Positions 8,442-17,113 of a stretch of 55,708 bases of DNA are shown one piece after another. The stretch's first letter is position 1; each line of letters starts with the position of its first letter. The translations under genes and the position numbers were made by a program. The stretch is taken from NCBI GenBank assembly GCA_021648045.1, contig JAKITM010000005.1, positions 1-55,708 of the forward strand. The letters run 5' to 3'. Origin of the DNA: Lysobacterales bacterium (GTDB lineage Bacteria > Pseudomonadota > Gammaproteobacteria > Xanthomonadales > SZUA-36). Under the pieces are notes generated by a model. It was given only the letters and a program-made list of their open reading frames with translations, was not told where the DNA came from and did no database searches.

Positions 8442-9560
8442 ATGACTGAAATCGCCAAACAAGCACTGGTAAATTTACTCGATCTGGATGAATCTGGGTT
8501 GCGTGAATTTTTTGAGGGTATAGACGAAAAACCCTTCCGTGCCACCCAGGTCATGAAGTGGATCTACCATCATGGAGTTACGGATTTCTCCGTGATGACA
8601 GACTTGGGCAAAGATTTGCGCCAACGGCTTGGATCGATAGCATGTATTACTTTGCCGACAATTCTCAAGGAACAGCGTTCCAACGACGGCACGGTAAAGT
8701 GGATGTTGGGCCTGCCTGGAGGCAATGCTGTAGAAACGGTATATATACCGGAAGCCAAGCGTGGCACGCTATGTGTGTCCTCACAAGTGGGTTGCGCCTT
8801 AAATTGCAGCTTTTGCTCTACGGCTACTCAAGGTTTCAGTCGAAATTTGATGACCAGCGAAATCATCGGCCAGGTTTTTCTTGCAGCTCAGGCTCTCGGG
8901 CATGAGCGCAACGGCAAACGGGCAATTACCAATGTGGTCATGATGGGCATGGGCGAGCCCTTATTGAATTTTGACGCGCTGGCTCCTGCTCTGAATTTAA
9001 TGCGTGACGACCTAGGCTATGGCTTTGCCTCGCGCCGGGTCACTGTTAGCACCGCCGGTTTAGTGCCCATGATTGATCGTTTGCGGGAATCTGCAGATGT
9101 GGCTCTTGCAGTGTCACTGCATGCTCCGATTGATGATTTGCGCGTGCAGCTGGTGCCGCTTAATAAAAAACACCCGATCAAGGAACTAATGGCAGCCTGC
9201 CAGCGTTATGTCGCCGGCCGGAATAAATGCCAAGTGACTTTTGAATACACCATGATGGACGGGATTAATGATTTTCCGGAGCATGCAAGGCAGCTGGTTA
9301 AATTATTGCGACAGGTTCCAAGCAAACTCAATATCATTCCGTTTAACCCTTACCCGGGCGCGCGCTATCGCTGCTCCTCGCCAGAGAGGATTGAAGCATT
9401 TAAGCAAATCGTGATGCGCGGTGGGCTGATTGCTACAGTACGGAAAACTCGCGGGGAAGATATCGATGCAGCCTGTGGGCAGCTGGTTGGAAAAGTACGC
9501 GACCGCACTCGGCGGCAAGCTACTCATAAGGCACAACTGGCAGGTCAGGCTAGTGCATAA
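8442..9560 (+). CDS. rlmN: Dual-specificity 23S rRNA/tRNA adenine-C2 methyltransferase
   Basis: A radical SAM enzyme that methylates C2 of A2503 in 23S rRNA and of A37 in some tRNAs. The 372-residue protein has the cluster motif CALNCSFC (CxxxCxxC), the SAM-binding MGMGEPLLN, and the resolving cysteine in DIDAACGQL near the C-terminus, which forms the methyl-carrying disulfide with a second cysteine. It starts 14 bp after ndk and is followed 45 bp later by pilF, the usual gammaproteobacterial order. Confidence 0.96.
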   Translation: MTEIAKQALVNLLDLDESGLREFFEGIDEKPFRATQVMKWIYHHGVTDFSVMTDLGKDLRQRLGSIACITLPTILKEQRSNDGTVKWMLGLPGGNAVETVYIPEAKRGTLCVSSQVGCALNCSFCSTATQGFSRNLMTSEIIGQVFLAAQALGHERNGKRAITNVVMMGMGEPLLNFDALAPALNLMRDDLGYGFASRRVTVSTAGLVPMIDRLRESADVALAVSLHAPIDDLRVQLVPLNKKHPIKELMAACQRYVAGRNKCQVTFEYTMMDGINDFPEHARQLVKLLRQVPSKLNIIPFNPYPGARYRCSSPERIEAFKQIVMRGGLIATVRKTRGEDIDAACGQLVGKVRDRTRRQATHKAQLAGQASA

Positions 9561-9605
9561 CCCAGATATACTCTTTCAGACAAGCTTTAGGCAGAAGGAA
9601 TTGCT

Positions 9606-10343
9606 ATGAAAACATGGATGGTTTTATCACTCTCGATATTGTTAATGGCTTGCGCTTCAAGCGGGCCTACTCCTGAACCGGGTAAAGAATCGGTTGAAGG
9701 TGCGGTAGTCAATGTAAAGCTGGCAACCGGCTATATCCAGCAGGGAGATTATAAGGTTGCACTGGATAAATTAAACCGGGCCCTTGAATTTGATCCTAAC
9801 TACGCCACTGCACATACCGTCATGGGAGTGCTCTACGGGCGTATAGGTAAGTTGGGCCTTGCTGGCAAACACTATAAGCGTGCGACTAAATTAAACCCAC
9901 ATGATGGCAGTATACTCAATAATTACGGGCAATACCTTTGCCAAACTCAACAGTATGACCTGGCATTTCCTTATTTTGAACGCGCTTTAGATGAACCTTT
10001 TTATAACACGCCTGAATCTGCGCTTGCCAATGCCGGGCGTTGCGCTATCGACCAGGGCAATTTGGAAAAGGCTGAGCTTTATCTGCGCCGGGCATTGAAG
10101 AAAAGCCCTGGCTACCCACCAACTTTGCTCGACTTGGCCGAACTGATGAATCTCCGCGGCGAAGACTTAAAAGCTAGAGCGTTTCTGCAGCGCTTTCACT
10201 CAACCGGCCGTGTTTCGGCCGATAGCCTCTATTTGGGCTATGTCGTAGAACGCAAATTAGGCGATACCAAAGCAAGCCAAGAATATAGACGCAAACTGAT
10301 TCAGCAATTCCCTGACTCAGCCCACACCAACGCCATACTGTAA
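9606..10343 (+). CDS. pilF: Type IV pilus secretin pilotin PilF/PilW (TPR lipoprotein)
   Basis: Outer-membrane lipoprotein that helps assemble the type IV pilus secretin PilQ. The signal peptide ends in a lipobox LMAC with the lipidated cysteine at C16. The rest (residues ~38-245) consists of tandem TPR helices, for example GYIQQGDYKVALDKLNRALE and HTVMGVLYGRIGKLGLAGKH. Length (245) and position between rlmN and rodZ match Pseudomonas PilF. The ribosome site AGAAGGAA sits just upstream. Together with pilZ at 34945 this suggests that the organism makes type IV pili. Confidence 0.93.
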   Translation: MKTWMVLSLSILLMACASSGPTPEPGKESVEGAVVNVKLATGYIQQGDYKVALDKLNRALEFDPNYATAHTVMGVLYGRIGKLGLAGKHYKRATKLNPHDGSILNNYGQYLCQTQQYDLAFPYFERALDEPFYNTPESALANAGRCAIDQGNLEKAELYLRRALKKSPGYPPTLLDLAELMNLRGEDLKARAFLQRFHSTGRVSADSLYLGYVVERKLGDTKASQEYRRKLIQQFPDSAHTNAIL

Positions 10344-10357
10344 CAAGGATGTTCAGG

Positions 10358-11104
10358 ATGTCAGTACAAAACGAATTACCGATAGGGACCCCGGGTGAGC
10401 TTTTAGCTAACGCCCGCCTTAAGCAGGGTTGCAGCCTCGATGAGGTGGCTGGGTTTCTCAAGCTAAGTGTCGAAAAAGTTGAAGCTATGGAGGCCGATCA
10501 ATGGGGCCAGCTCGCAGCGGTGTACTGTAAAGGCTCTGCGCGCCGATATGCAGGCTTTCTTGGCTTGAATGCCGTTGAGTTTGAATCAGCATTAGATACT
10601 ATCAAATATACTGAGCCACCAGTGAAAAGCATTTTTTCACAAATCCCCAGCCCAAGCTCTACCTCCATGAGGGGTTTCCGGGTGTTGTCTTATCTTGTGG
10701 CAACTACTTTTGTAGTTTTGCCGCTGGTTCTGGCATATACCCATTTTGCAGTACGCTGGTCACAAGATGAACCGCTGCTTACTGAAAGCACAAGTAATGT
10801 AGATTACATACAGGCTGCTACGCTGCCTGCTAACCCCAATGGAAGCGATAACATAAGCATTCTCGATATCGAGCTTAGTGCAGATAGTTGGGTGAGTGTA
10901 ACCGATGCTGATGGCCGCCAGCTTGATGCCCAATTGCGTAAAGGCGGGCAAGTTTATCGTTATCAGGGCAAACCACCTTTTCAGTTGCAAATTGGTCGGG
11001 TATCCGCAACTCGAGTGAGGTTGGATGGTGACCCTGTTGACCTGTCCGCATTCACCAGCGGAGATATCGCTAACTTAGAAGTTGGTGTTTCCCACTCGGG
11101 TTAA
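10358..11104 (+). CDS. rodZ: Cytoskeletal protein RodZ
   Basis: Inner-membrane protein linking MreB to the cell-wall elongation machinery. The N-terminal helix-turn-helix (GELLANARLKQGCSLDEVAG) is followed by a proline/serine linker, one transmembrane helix (LSYLVATTFVVLPLVLAY, about residues 110-128) and a C-terminal periplasmic DUF4115 domain ending in VDLSAFTSGDIANLEVG. I chose the ATG at 10358 because AAGGA lies 8 bases before it; the in-frame ATG at 10349 sits directly on that same AAGG. That gives 248 residues. In most gammaproteobacteria ispG comes next; here hisS follows directly. Confidence 0.93.
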   Translation: MSVQNELPIGTPGELLANARLKQGCSLDEVAGFLKLSVEKVEAMEADQWGQLAAVYCKGSARRYAGFLGLNAVEFESALDTIKYTEPPVKSIFSQIPSPSSTSMRGFRVLSYLVATTFVVLPLVLAYTHFAVRWSQDEPLLTESTSNVDYIQAATLPANPNGSDNISILDIELSADSWVSVTDADGRQLDAQLRKGGQVYRYQGKPPFQLQIGRVSATRVRLDGDPVDLSAFTSGDIANLEVGVSHSG

Positions 11105-11121
11105 TGTGTGTTTGTTGGCGT

Positions 11122-11135
11122 CGCAGCATGCTGCG
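11122..11135. repeat. 14-bp perfect palindrome between rodZ and hisS
   Basis: CGCAGCATGCTGCG is fully self-complementary and lies in the 68-bp gap where ispG is missing. It could form a short hairpin in RNA or serve as a protein site; without a U-run it is not a normal terminator. Confidence 0.4.
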
Positions 11136-11172
11136 TAATTTCTAATATTTAAAATATTTTACGGATTCGTTT

Positions 11173-12441
11173 GTGGTAGATAAAATTAAAACAATCAAAG
11201 GCATGCACGATGTTCTTCCAAATGACATTGGCATTTGGCAGCGACTGGAAAATACTGCATACAGGATATTTTCCGGCTATGGTTATACGGAAATACGCAC
11301 GCCCGTACTAGAAAAAACTGCACTATTTGTGAACTCCATTGGTGAGTCTACCGACATCGTCGAGAAAGAAATGTACGCCTTTGCCGATCGCGGCGGTGAA
11401 CATATTGCGCTTAGGCCTGAAGGCACAGCCGGGGTTGTTCGTGCTGCAATTGAAAATGGCTTGTTATATGGCCAACCGCAAAGGTTGTGGTATCGAGGCG
11501 CTATGTTCCGGCGCGAACGCCCGCAACGGGGGCGTACCCGGCAATTCCATCAAATTGGTATCGAGGCATTCGGTATGGCCGGACCGGATATTGATGCTGA
11601 AATCATCCTTATGGGCCAGAGCTTATGGCAAGCACTGGGGTTAAAAGACCTACGCCTTGAAATTAACTCTCTAGGTAGCAGCGAAGAGCGGGCTAATTAC
11701 CGCGAAAAACTGGTTGACTACCTGCAGTCTAGGTTTGACCTGCTTGATGAGGATTCACAGCGAAGACTCACACGAAACCCCTTACGAATACTAGACAGCA
11801 AGAACCCAAAGACTCAGGAACTGTTAAAAGACGCACCTAAGTTAAAGGACTGTTTCGGTCCCGGGTCCTTGTTATATATGGATACTCTACTGCAAACTCT
11901 CGACTCTCTGGGAGTCTCCTACACGCTTAATCCCTACCTTGTGCGTGGACTAGATTATTATTCGCAGACGGTTTTCGAGTGGATTACTGACGAACTCGGC
12001 GCCCAGGGCACGGTTTGTGCAGGTGGTCGTTACGACGGCTTGGTAGAGCAACGCGGCGGTAAGCCGTGGCCGGGGATTGGTTTCGCAATGGGTGAGGAAC
12101 GCCTGGTTGAGCTGTTAAAACTACAAGACCAAAAACCCGCAAGCAGCGCAGATATCTACATTGTGTTACAAGGGCAGGGTAGCGAACTGGCAGGCTTGAA
12201 GCTTGCGGAACAAGTCCGCAGTCAATTCCCTGAATTACGCCTGCAAAGTAATATGGGTGCTGGCAGTTTTAAGTCTCAATTTAAGCGCGCCGATCGCTCT
12301 GGCGCTGACTTTGCTCTGGTTATGGCAGAAACAGAGATGCAAACATCAACAATTACTATCAAACCGCTACGCGGGCAGGGAGAGCAGCTGAATATGCCGG
12401 TTGCAGAACTAACCGACTGGTTACAATTGCACTATTCTTGA
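11173..12441 (+). CDS. hisS: Histidyl-tRNA synthetase
   Basis: Charges tRNA-His with histidine (class II synthetase). The 422 residues cover the full enzyme. Motif 2 is FRRERPQRGRTRQFHQIGIE, the histidine-specific blocks are GLDYYSQTVFEW and AGGRYDGL, and motif 3 is GIGFAMGEERL. A C-terminal anticodon-binding domain occupies about residues 325-420. The start is GTG at 11173 (VDKIKTIKGMHDVLP), with only a weak GGA upstream. It is followed 130 bp later by yfgM. Confidence 0.97.
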   Translation: MVDKIKTIKGMHDVLPNDIGIWQRLENTAYRIFSGYGYTEIRTPVLEKTALFVNSIGESTDIVEKEMYAFADRGGEHIALRPEGTAGVVRAAIENGLLYGQPQRLWYRGAMFRRERPQRGRTRQFHQIGIEAFGMAGPDIDAEIILMGQSLWQALGLKDLRLEINSLGSSEERANYREKLVDYLQSRFDLLDEDSQRRLTRNPLRILDSKNPKTQELLKDAPKLKDCFGPGSLLYMDTLLQTLDSLGVSYTLNPYLVRGLDYYSQTVFEWITDELGAQGTVCAGGRYDGLVEQRGGKPWPGIGFAMGEERLVELLKLQDQKPASSADIYIVLQGQGSELAGLKLAEQVRSQFPELRLQSNMGAGSFKSQFKRADRSGADFALVMAETEMQTSTITIKPLRGQGEQLNMPVAELTDWLQLHYS

Positions 12442-12458
12442 ACGCTTCCCAGCTTTGT

Positions 12459-12515
12459 CTGCCTGTGTTGCTATTATTTGCTGCAAACTAACATTGGAAT
12501 AACACAAACAGGCAG
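12459..12515. repeat. Imperfect stem-loop between hisS and yfgM
   Basis: CTGCCTG (12459-12465) and CAGGCAG (12509-12515) face each other, extended by TGTT/AACA with a small bulge around a loop of roughly 35 bases. There is no U-run, so it is not a convincing terminator. It lies between the hisS stop and the likely yfgM promoter region (TACAAT near 12526). Confidence 0.3.
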
Positions 12516-12571
12516 TGGCTCTGGTACAATTGGGCGCTTAAAAATTACTATTCAATAAAGGCTATTCACAA

Positions 12572-13234
12572 ATGGTTGAAATTTACGACGATCATGAACA
12601 AAGCGAACGCGTGCGCGACTGGATCAAGGAAAATGGCTCAGCTGTCGTTATGGGCATTGTGCTTGCAATTAGCGGCTTGTACGGCTGGAAATTTTGGCAA
12701 AACGCGGAACAAGATTCACAAGCACAGGTAGCAGCTGAATTCCAAAACCTTACTCTAACACTAGATGATGAAAGGTTTGATCAGGCATTTACGCATTTTG
12801 AAACCATTCGTGCTGAATACCCCAAAAGTGCTTATCTACCTATGTCTCAGTTAATGATAGCTCGCGCCCGGTTACAGCAGGGTCAGCCTGATCTAGCCGA
12901 AACTATTTACCGCGACATACTCGGTGCCAAGGCGAAATCAACCGAATTCATACAGTTTATTGCAGCTGAACGCCTGGCTCGACTGTTGCTGCACAATGGC
13001 GACTCAGCTGCGGCTGAGGTGATTCTTGATAAATACGATAACAATGAAGCCTTCGCGAGCAGGTTTTCAGAGGTTCGTGGCGACTTGCTGGCCACTAGAG
13101 GTGATGCTGATGGTGCCCGCGAAGCCTATCAAAAGGCGCTTGACTCAATGGAATCAGGTACCGGCGATCGGCGTATGTTGGAGTTAAAGCGGGATAATCC
13201 GGTTAGTATAGCTGCAGTAACGGAAGACTCATGA
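12572..13234 (+). CDS. yfgM: YfgM-family membrane-anchored TPR protein
   Basis: Ancillary protein of the Sec translocon and periplasmic chaperone network. The 220-residue protein has a short cytoplasmic start rich in charge (DDHEQSERVRDWIKENG), one transmembrane helix at about residues 25-41 (VVMGIVLAISGLYGWKFW) and a periplasmic TPR domain (tetratricopeptide_21 type). Its stop overlaps the bamB start by 4 bases (ATGA). The hisS-yfgM-bamB-der order is the standard one. Confidence 0.92.
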   Translation: MVEIYDDHEQSERVRDWIKENGSAVVMGIVLAISGLYGWKFWQNAEQDSQAQVAAEFQNLTLTLDDERFDQAFTHFETIRAEYPKSAYLPMSQLMIARARLQQGQPDLAETIYRDILGAKAKSTEFIQFIAAERLARLLLHNGDSAAAEVILDKYDNNEAFASRFSEVRGDLLATRGDADGAREAYQKALDSMESGTGDRRMLELKRDNPVSIAAVTEDS

Positions 13235-14388
13235 AACGCATTGCTCTGACACTTTTATTAACCGGCTTGCTGATTTCAGTTTCCGGTTGTTCCTGGTTTT
13301 CTAAAGCGAAGCCCGGTGAACCAGCAGAACTGGTCAATTTCGATGCCAGCCTGAAGGTTAAAAAAATTTGGAGCACCAATATTGGTAAAGGTAACTCCCA
13401 AAAAGGCCTGAACCTCAAGCCAGCCTATGATAATGGTCGGGTATATGCGAGTGATCATCGCGGGCGGGTGATTGCTGTTGATGCCGAAAATGGTAAAAAA
13501 ATCTGGGAAATAGAAACCGAGTTACCAGTTTCTGCTGGACCTGCAATAGCCAATGATTTTTTGTTTCTGGGTACGCTAGAAGCTGAGGTTTATGCCTATA
13601 GCAATGAAGACGGTAGTTTTCGTTGGAATGCACGGGTGTCTTCCGAGGTTCTGGCTATGCCGGTTCTGCACGATGGAATTGTTATCGTTCGATGCCTAGA
13701 TGGCCGTGTATTTGGATTGGATGCGGACACGGGAGACCGGGTCTGGGTCTATGACAGTAGTGTTCCACTACTAACAATCCGCGGAAATAGCACCCCAGTC
13801 GTGCGTGCTGGTGTCGCCTATGTTGGCTATGACAGCGGTGAACTAATAGCTATAAGAGTTGCAGACGGTGCAGTTGGCTGGACAACACAAATTGCAGCAG
13901 CAGAAGGTCGCTCAGAACTGGATAGACTGGTAGACATTGACGGCAACATTGCCATGGTGGCTACGGATATTTATGTCGCCAGCTATAAAAACCGGATGGG
14001 GGCACTTGCCTCAGAAAGTGGGCGTTTATTGTGGTTTAAAGATATTGGCACATCCTCGGGTATTGCTGTAGACCGTACTCATCTGGCAGTCAGTGATTCT
14101 CTCGGGCATTTGTGGATGTTAGACCGCCGCAACGGTGCCGAGGACTGGAAATTGGAAATGCTTGAAAACCGGCAGCTGACATTACCGGCATTTTATGACA
14201 GCTTTGTAGTTGTTGGTGATATGGAAGGCTACTTGCACTGGTTTAAAGTGGAAACAGGTGAGCTGGTAGCCCGTAACAAAGTGGCTAAGGGTGGTTTCGC
14301 ATCATCCCCATTGGTGATTGGCACGACCATGTATGTATTTGCTAATAATGGTGATTTAATCGCTTATCGAGCCGGCCCTGCTATTTAG
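13231..14388 (+). CDS. bamB: Outer membrane protein assembly factor BamB
   Basis: Lipoprotein of the BAM complex that inserts beta-barrel proteins into the outer membrane. A signal peptide leads to the lipobox VSGC followed by SWF. The mature part is a beta-propeller built from PQQ-like repeats; recurring VIAVDAENGKKIW, VFGLDADTGDRVWVYD and LWMLDRRNGAEDWKLE units are visible. The length (385) fits the family. It starts inside the end of yfgM by the ATGA overlap, so the two are coupled, and a strong terminator separates it from der. Confidence 0.96.
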   Translation: MKRIALTLLLTGLLISVSGCSWFSKAKPGEPAELVNFDASLKVKKIWSTNIGKGNSQKGLNLKPAYDNGRVYASDHRGRVIAVDAENGKKIWEIETELPVSAGPAIANDFLFLGTLEAEVYAYSNEDGSFRWNARVSSEVLAMPVLHDGIVIVRCLDGRVFGLDADTGDRVWVYDSSVPLLTIRGNSTPVVRAGVAYVGYDSGELIAIRVADGAVGWTTQIAAAEGRSELDRLVDIDGNIAMVATDIYVASYKNRMGALASESGRLLWFKDIGTSSGIAVDRTHLAVSDSLGHLWMLDRRNGAEDWKLEMLENRQLTLPAFYDSFVVVGDMEGYLHWFKVETGELVARNKVAKGGFASSPLVIGTTMYVFANNGDLIAYRAGPAI

Positions 14389-14408
14389 TTCAGTCGTCGA
14401 AATAATTC

Positions 14409-14444
14409 ACAAATAAAGAGGCAGTCGCCTCTTTATTTGTTTCT
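14409..14444. terminator. Rho-independent terminator between bamB and der
   Basis: A perfect 14-bp stem (14409-14422 with 14427-14440) closes on the tetraloop AGTC and is followed by TTT. It lies 20 bp after the bamB stop, so the ndk-to-bamB transcript should end here and der should have its own promoter in 14445-14495. Confidence 0.88.
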
Positions 14445-14495
14445 GCCTAGATGCTTTATAATAAGCCCCTGTAATTAACCGGAAACTCCCTCAAA

Positions 14496-15908
14496 ATGCT
14501 GCCAGTAATCACAATCGTGGGTCGACCGAATGTTGGTAAATCCACCATATTTAATGCCTTAACACGAACCCGTGATGCACTGGTTGTAGATATGCCCGGA
14601 GTAACCCGCGACCGTCAATACGGTACTGGTGAATTCGACGATAGTCGTTATATGCTGGTGGATACCGGTGGTTTGGTCGATCAGGCCGAAGGTATCGACT
14701 ACCTCACAGCACAACAAGTACACCTGGCTATTGAAGAGGCTGATGTGATTATGTTTGTTGTCTCGGCCCGCGATGGTGTTACTGCGGCAGATGAAGAAAT
14801 CACCCGAATGTTGCGCCAACATGGCAAGCCGGTGCAGTTGGTCGTCAATAAAACCGACGGTACTGACACCGAAGTTTCAGTGCCTGATTTTTATATGCTC
14901 GCCCTGGGTGAGCCCTGTGGTGTATCGGCTGCCCATCGGGCTGGTCTTGAAACCATGATGTCGAATATATTCGAATTGCTGCCACCTTGGGATGAGCCTG
15001 AAGACTTCGATGAAATTGATGACGACATAGTTCGCCTAGCCGTACTGGGACGACCGAATGTCGGCAAATCCACACTGGTTAACCGCTTGCTGGGTGAAGA
15101 GCGGGTATTAACTTTCGACATGCCAGGCACCACACGCGATACCATCGAAGTTGAGCTTGAACGGGATGGCCGGCAGTATAAAATTCTTGATACTGCCGGT
15201 GTCAGGCGACGCAAAAACATTACTGAGGCAGTTGAGAAGTTCAGCGTAGTGAAGGCCTTGCAGGCCATAGAAAAATCCCAAGTTATTATTTTGATGATAG
15301 ATGCGGAAGATGGAATGACCGATCAGGATGCCACGCTTTTGGGGCATGTTTTGAGCCATGGTCGTGGTCTGGTTATTGCCATAAATAAATGGGATATGAT
15401 TGATTCCGAACAGCGCCATCGTTTAAAATCCGAACTTGACCGCAGGCTAACTTATGCTGAGTTCGCCCGCCGGATTACACTTTCAGCCTTGCACGGAAGT
15501 GGGCTACGGGAATTAATGAATGCCGTCAACGAAGCCTGGGACTCAGCAGCACAAAACATGTCCACCACCCGTTTAACTGAAGTCGTACGCGCCGCATGGG
15601 AAGCCCATCAACCGGCCATGAAGCAAGGGCGCACCGCCAAATTACGAATGGCTCACAGTGGTGGTAAATTTCCGCCACGCATCATTATTCACGGGCGCCG
15701 GGTAAATACAATTTCCACTGACTACCGTCGTTATATCTCGAATAAAATTCGCATAGCATTCAAACTCAGGGGAACCCCTGTCTGGATCGGTTTCAGAGAA
15801 GGCGATAATCCTTTCAAAAGCAAGAAATCAAAAGAAGACCAGTGGATACCTACCAAAAAGCAAAAAAAATCCAAGGTTAATAAAAGAATCAATAAATCCA
15901 ACCGATGA
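14496..15908 (+). CDS. der: Ribosome biogenesis GTPase Der (EngA)
   Basis: Essential GTPase with two tandem G domains that helps mature the 50S ribosomal subunit. The P-loops GRPNVGKS are at residues 9-16 and 185-192. Switch motifs DTGG and DTAG and specificity motifs NKTD and NKWD are all present. The C-terminal KH-like domain ends in a lysine-rich tail (KKQKKSKVNKRINK). The length (470) is normal. Its stop overlaps the next gene by 4 bases (ATGA). Confidence 0.97.
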   Translation: MLPVITIVGRPNVGKSTIFNALTRTRDALVVDMPGVTRDRQYGTGEFDDSRYMLVDTGGLVDQAEGIDYLTAQQVHLAIEEADVIMFVVSARDGVTAADEEITRMLRQHGKPVQLVVNKTDGTDTEVSVPDFYMLALGEPCGVSAAHRAGLETMMSNIFELLPPWDEPEDFDEIDDDIVRLAVLGRPNVGKSTLVNRLLGEERVLTFDMPGTTRDTIEVELERDGRQYKILDTAGVRRRKNITEAVEKFSVVKALQAIEKSQVIILMIDAEDGMTDQDATLLGHVLSHGRGLVIAINKWDMIDSEQRHRLKSELDRRLTYAEFARRITLSALHGSGLRELMNAVNEAWDSAAQNMSTTRLTEVVRAAWEAHQPAMKQGRTAKLRMAHSGGKFPPRIIIHGRRVNTISTDYRRYISNKIRIAFKLRGTPVWIGFREGDNPFKSKKSKEDQWIPTKKQKKSKVNKRINKSNR

Positions 15909-17029
15909 GTCTGAAGCAACAACGCTTGGAGAAATTACGCCGGGAAATCCCTCAAATCTCCCCGCAAGCAGCGTTTGAAAAAATGCAGTCGGGAGCCAGC
16001 CTTCTCGATGTGCGTGAACCCATGAGTAGGCAACAGGGCAGTCCCGATAATGCCTTGCAACTGTCGCGCAGTTTTCTTGAACTTGTTGTCGAAACAAGTC
16101 TGCCCGACCCGGCTCAGCTAGTAATGATGCTTTGTGATAGCGGCATGTGTTCATTATTCGCCGCTGACGATATGCGGCGATTAGGCTATACCAATGTTGT
16201 TAGTATTGAAGGTGGTTTTAGTGCCTGGAAAGCTGCGGGCTTGCCCTGGAGTGCGCCAGTTGAACTGGATGATGAGGCGCGGATTCGTTATTCGCGACAC
16301 CTGCTGATACCGGAAATCGGTGAGCAGGGCCAAGCGCAACTGCTGGCTTCCAAAGTACTGATACTTGGCGCCGGTGGCTTGGGCTCTCCGGTGGCTTTAT
16401 ATCTTGCCTCAGCCGGTGTGGGAACTTTGGGTATAGTCGACAATGATGTTGTCGAGCGCTCCAATTTACAGCGCCAAATTCTACATGATGAGGCGTCTGT
16501 AGGAATGCCAAAAACAGAGTCGGCCCGAAGCCGTATTCATGGTATAAACCCAAGCATTCAGGTCATTACCCATGCTCAGCGTTTAAACGCTGAAAATGCA
16601 GATAAGATTGTTTCAGCTTACGACCTGGTGATTGATGGGTCGGATAATCTCGAAACCCGTTACTGCATTAACGATGCCTGTTTACAAGCCGGCTTGCCGT
16701 TAATTTATGGCGCGATATTTCAGTTTCAGGGCCAAGTGTCGGTATTTAATTATCAAACCACCGATGCGGGTTTATCGGCCTGTTACCGCTGCTTGTTTAA
16801 AGACGCTGAAAACACCCAGCCGCCAACTTGTAGCGAGGCCGGTGTGCTGGGTGTGCTACCGGGTGTTATCGGTACATTACAGGCGACCGAGGCACTCAAA
16901 ATATTACTAAAAATCGGCACGCCACTCGCGGGTAGATTGCTGAGTTACGACGCGCTTGAGGCAAGCTTTAGAGAAATTCGTTTGCAGCCTGATCCAGCTT
17001 GTCGCTGCCGAGAAGTGACAGCCTTATAA
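15905..17029 (+). CDS. Rhodanese-MoeB/ThiF fusion (ubiquitin-like sulfur-carrier adenylyltransferase)
   Basis: An E1-like enzyme that would adenylate the C-terminal glycine of a sulfur carrier such as MoaD or ThiS. Residues ~15-118 form a rhodanese domain (LLDVREP; active loop CDSGMCS; GGFSAWKAAGLPW). Residues ~120-374 form the ThiF/MoeB domain: ARIRYSRHLLIPEIGEQGQ, the ATP-binding GAGGLGSP, SNLQRQ, and the zinc cysteines CYRC and CRC near the end, with the CSEAGVLG block. In most MoeB/MOCS3 fusions the rhodanese is C-terminal, so this order is less usual. Position (ATGA overlap with der) does not reveal the pathway. MoeB-like is more likely than ThiF because no thi genes are near. Confidence 0.85.
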   Translation: MSLKQQRLEKLRREIPQISPQAAFEKMQSGASLLDVREPMSRQQGSPDNALQLSRSFLELVVETSLPDPAQLVMMLCDSGMCSLFAADDMRRLGYTNVVSIEGGFSAWKAAGLPWSAPVELDDEARIRYSRHLLIPEIGEQGQAQLLASKVLILGAGGLGSPVALYLASAGVGTLGIVDNDVVERSNLQRQILHDEASVGMPKTESARSRIHGINPSIQVITHAQRLNAENADKIVSAYDLVIDGSDNLETRYCINDACLQAGLPLIYGAIFQFQGQVSVFNYQTTDAGLSACYRCLFKDAENTQPPTCSEAGVLGVLPGVIGTLQATEALKILLKIGTPLAGRLLSYDALEASFREIRLQPDPACRCREVTAL

Positions 17030-17113
17030 CACCCAGCTGTGCAGCGCAAGCATTACAGTATTGTCCGGCTTGCGGTAAAATACTGGAACTGGATTAACGA
17101 TTCTGGAAAAACC

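Noticed and set aside
17039..17113. N-terminal extension of folD from GTG 17039
   Set aside because: FolD proteins begin at the MAAQILDGK-type start; the extra 25 residues have no family match and the ATG at 17114 has a usable ribosome site.
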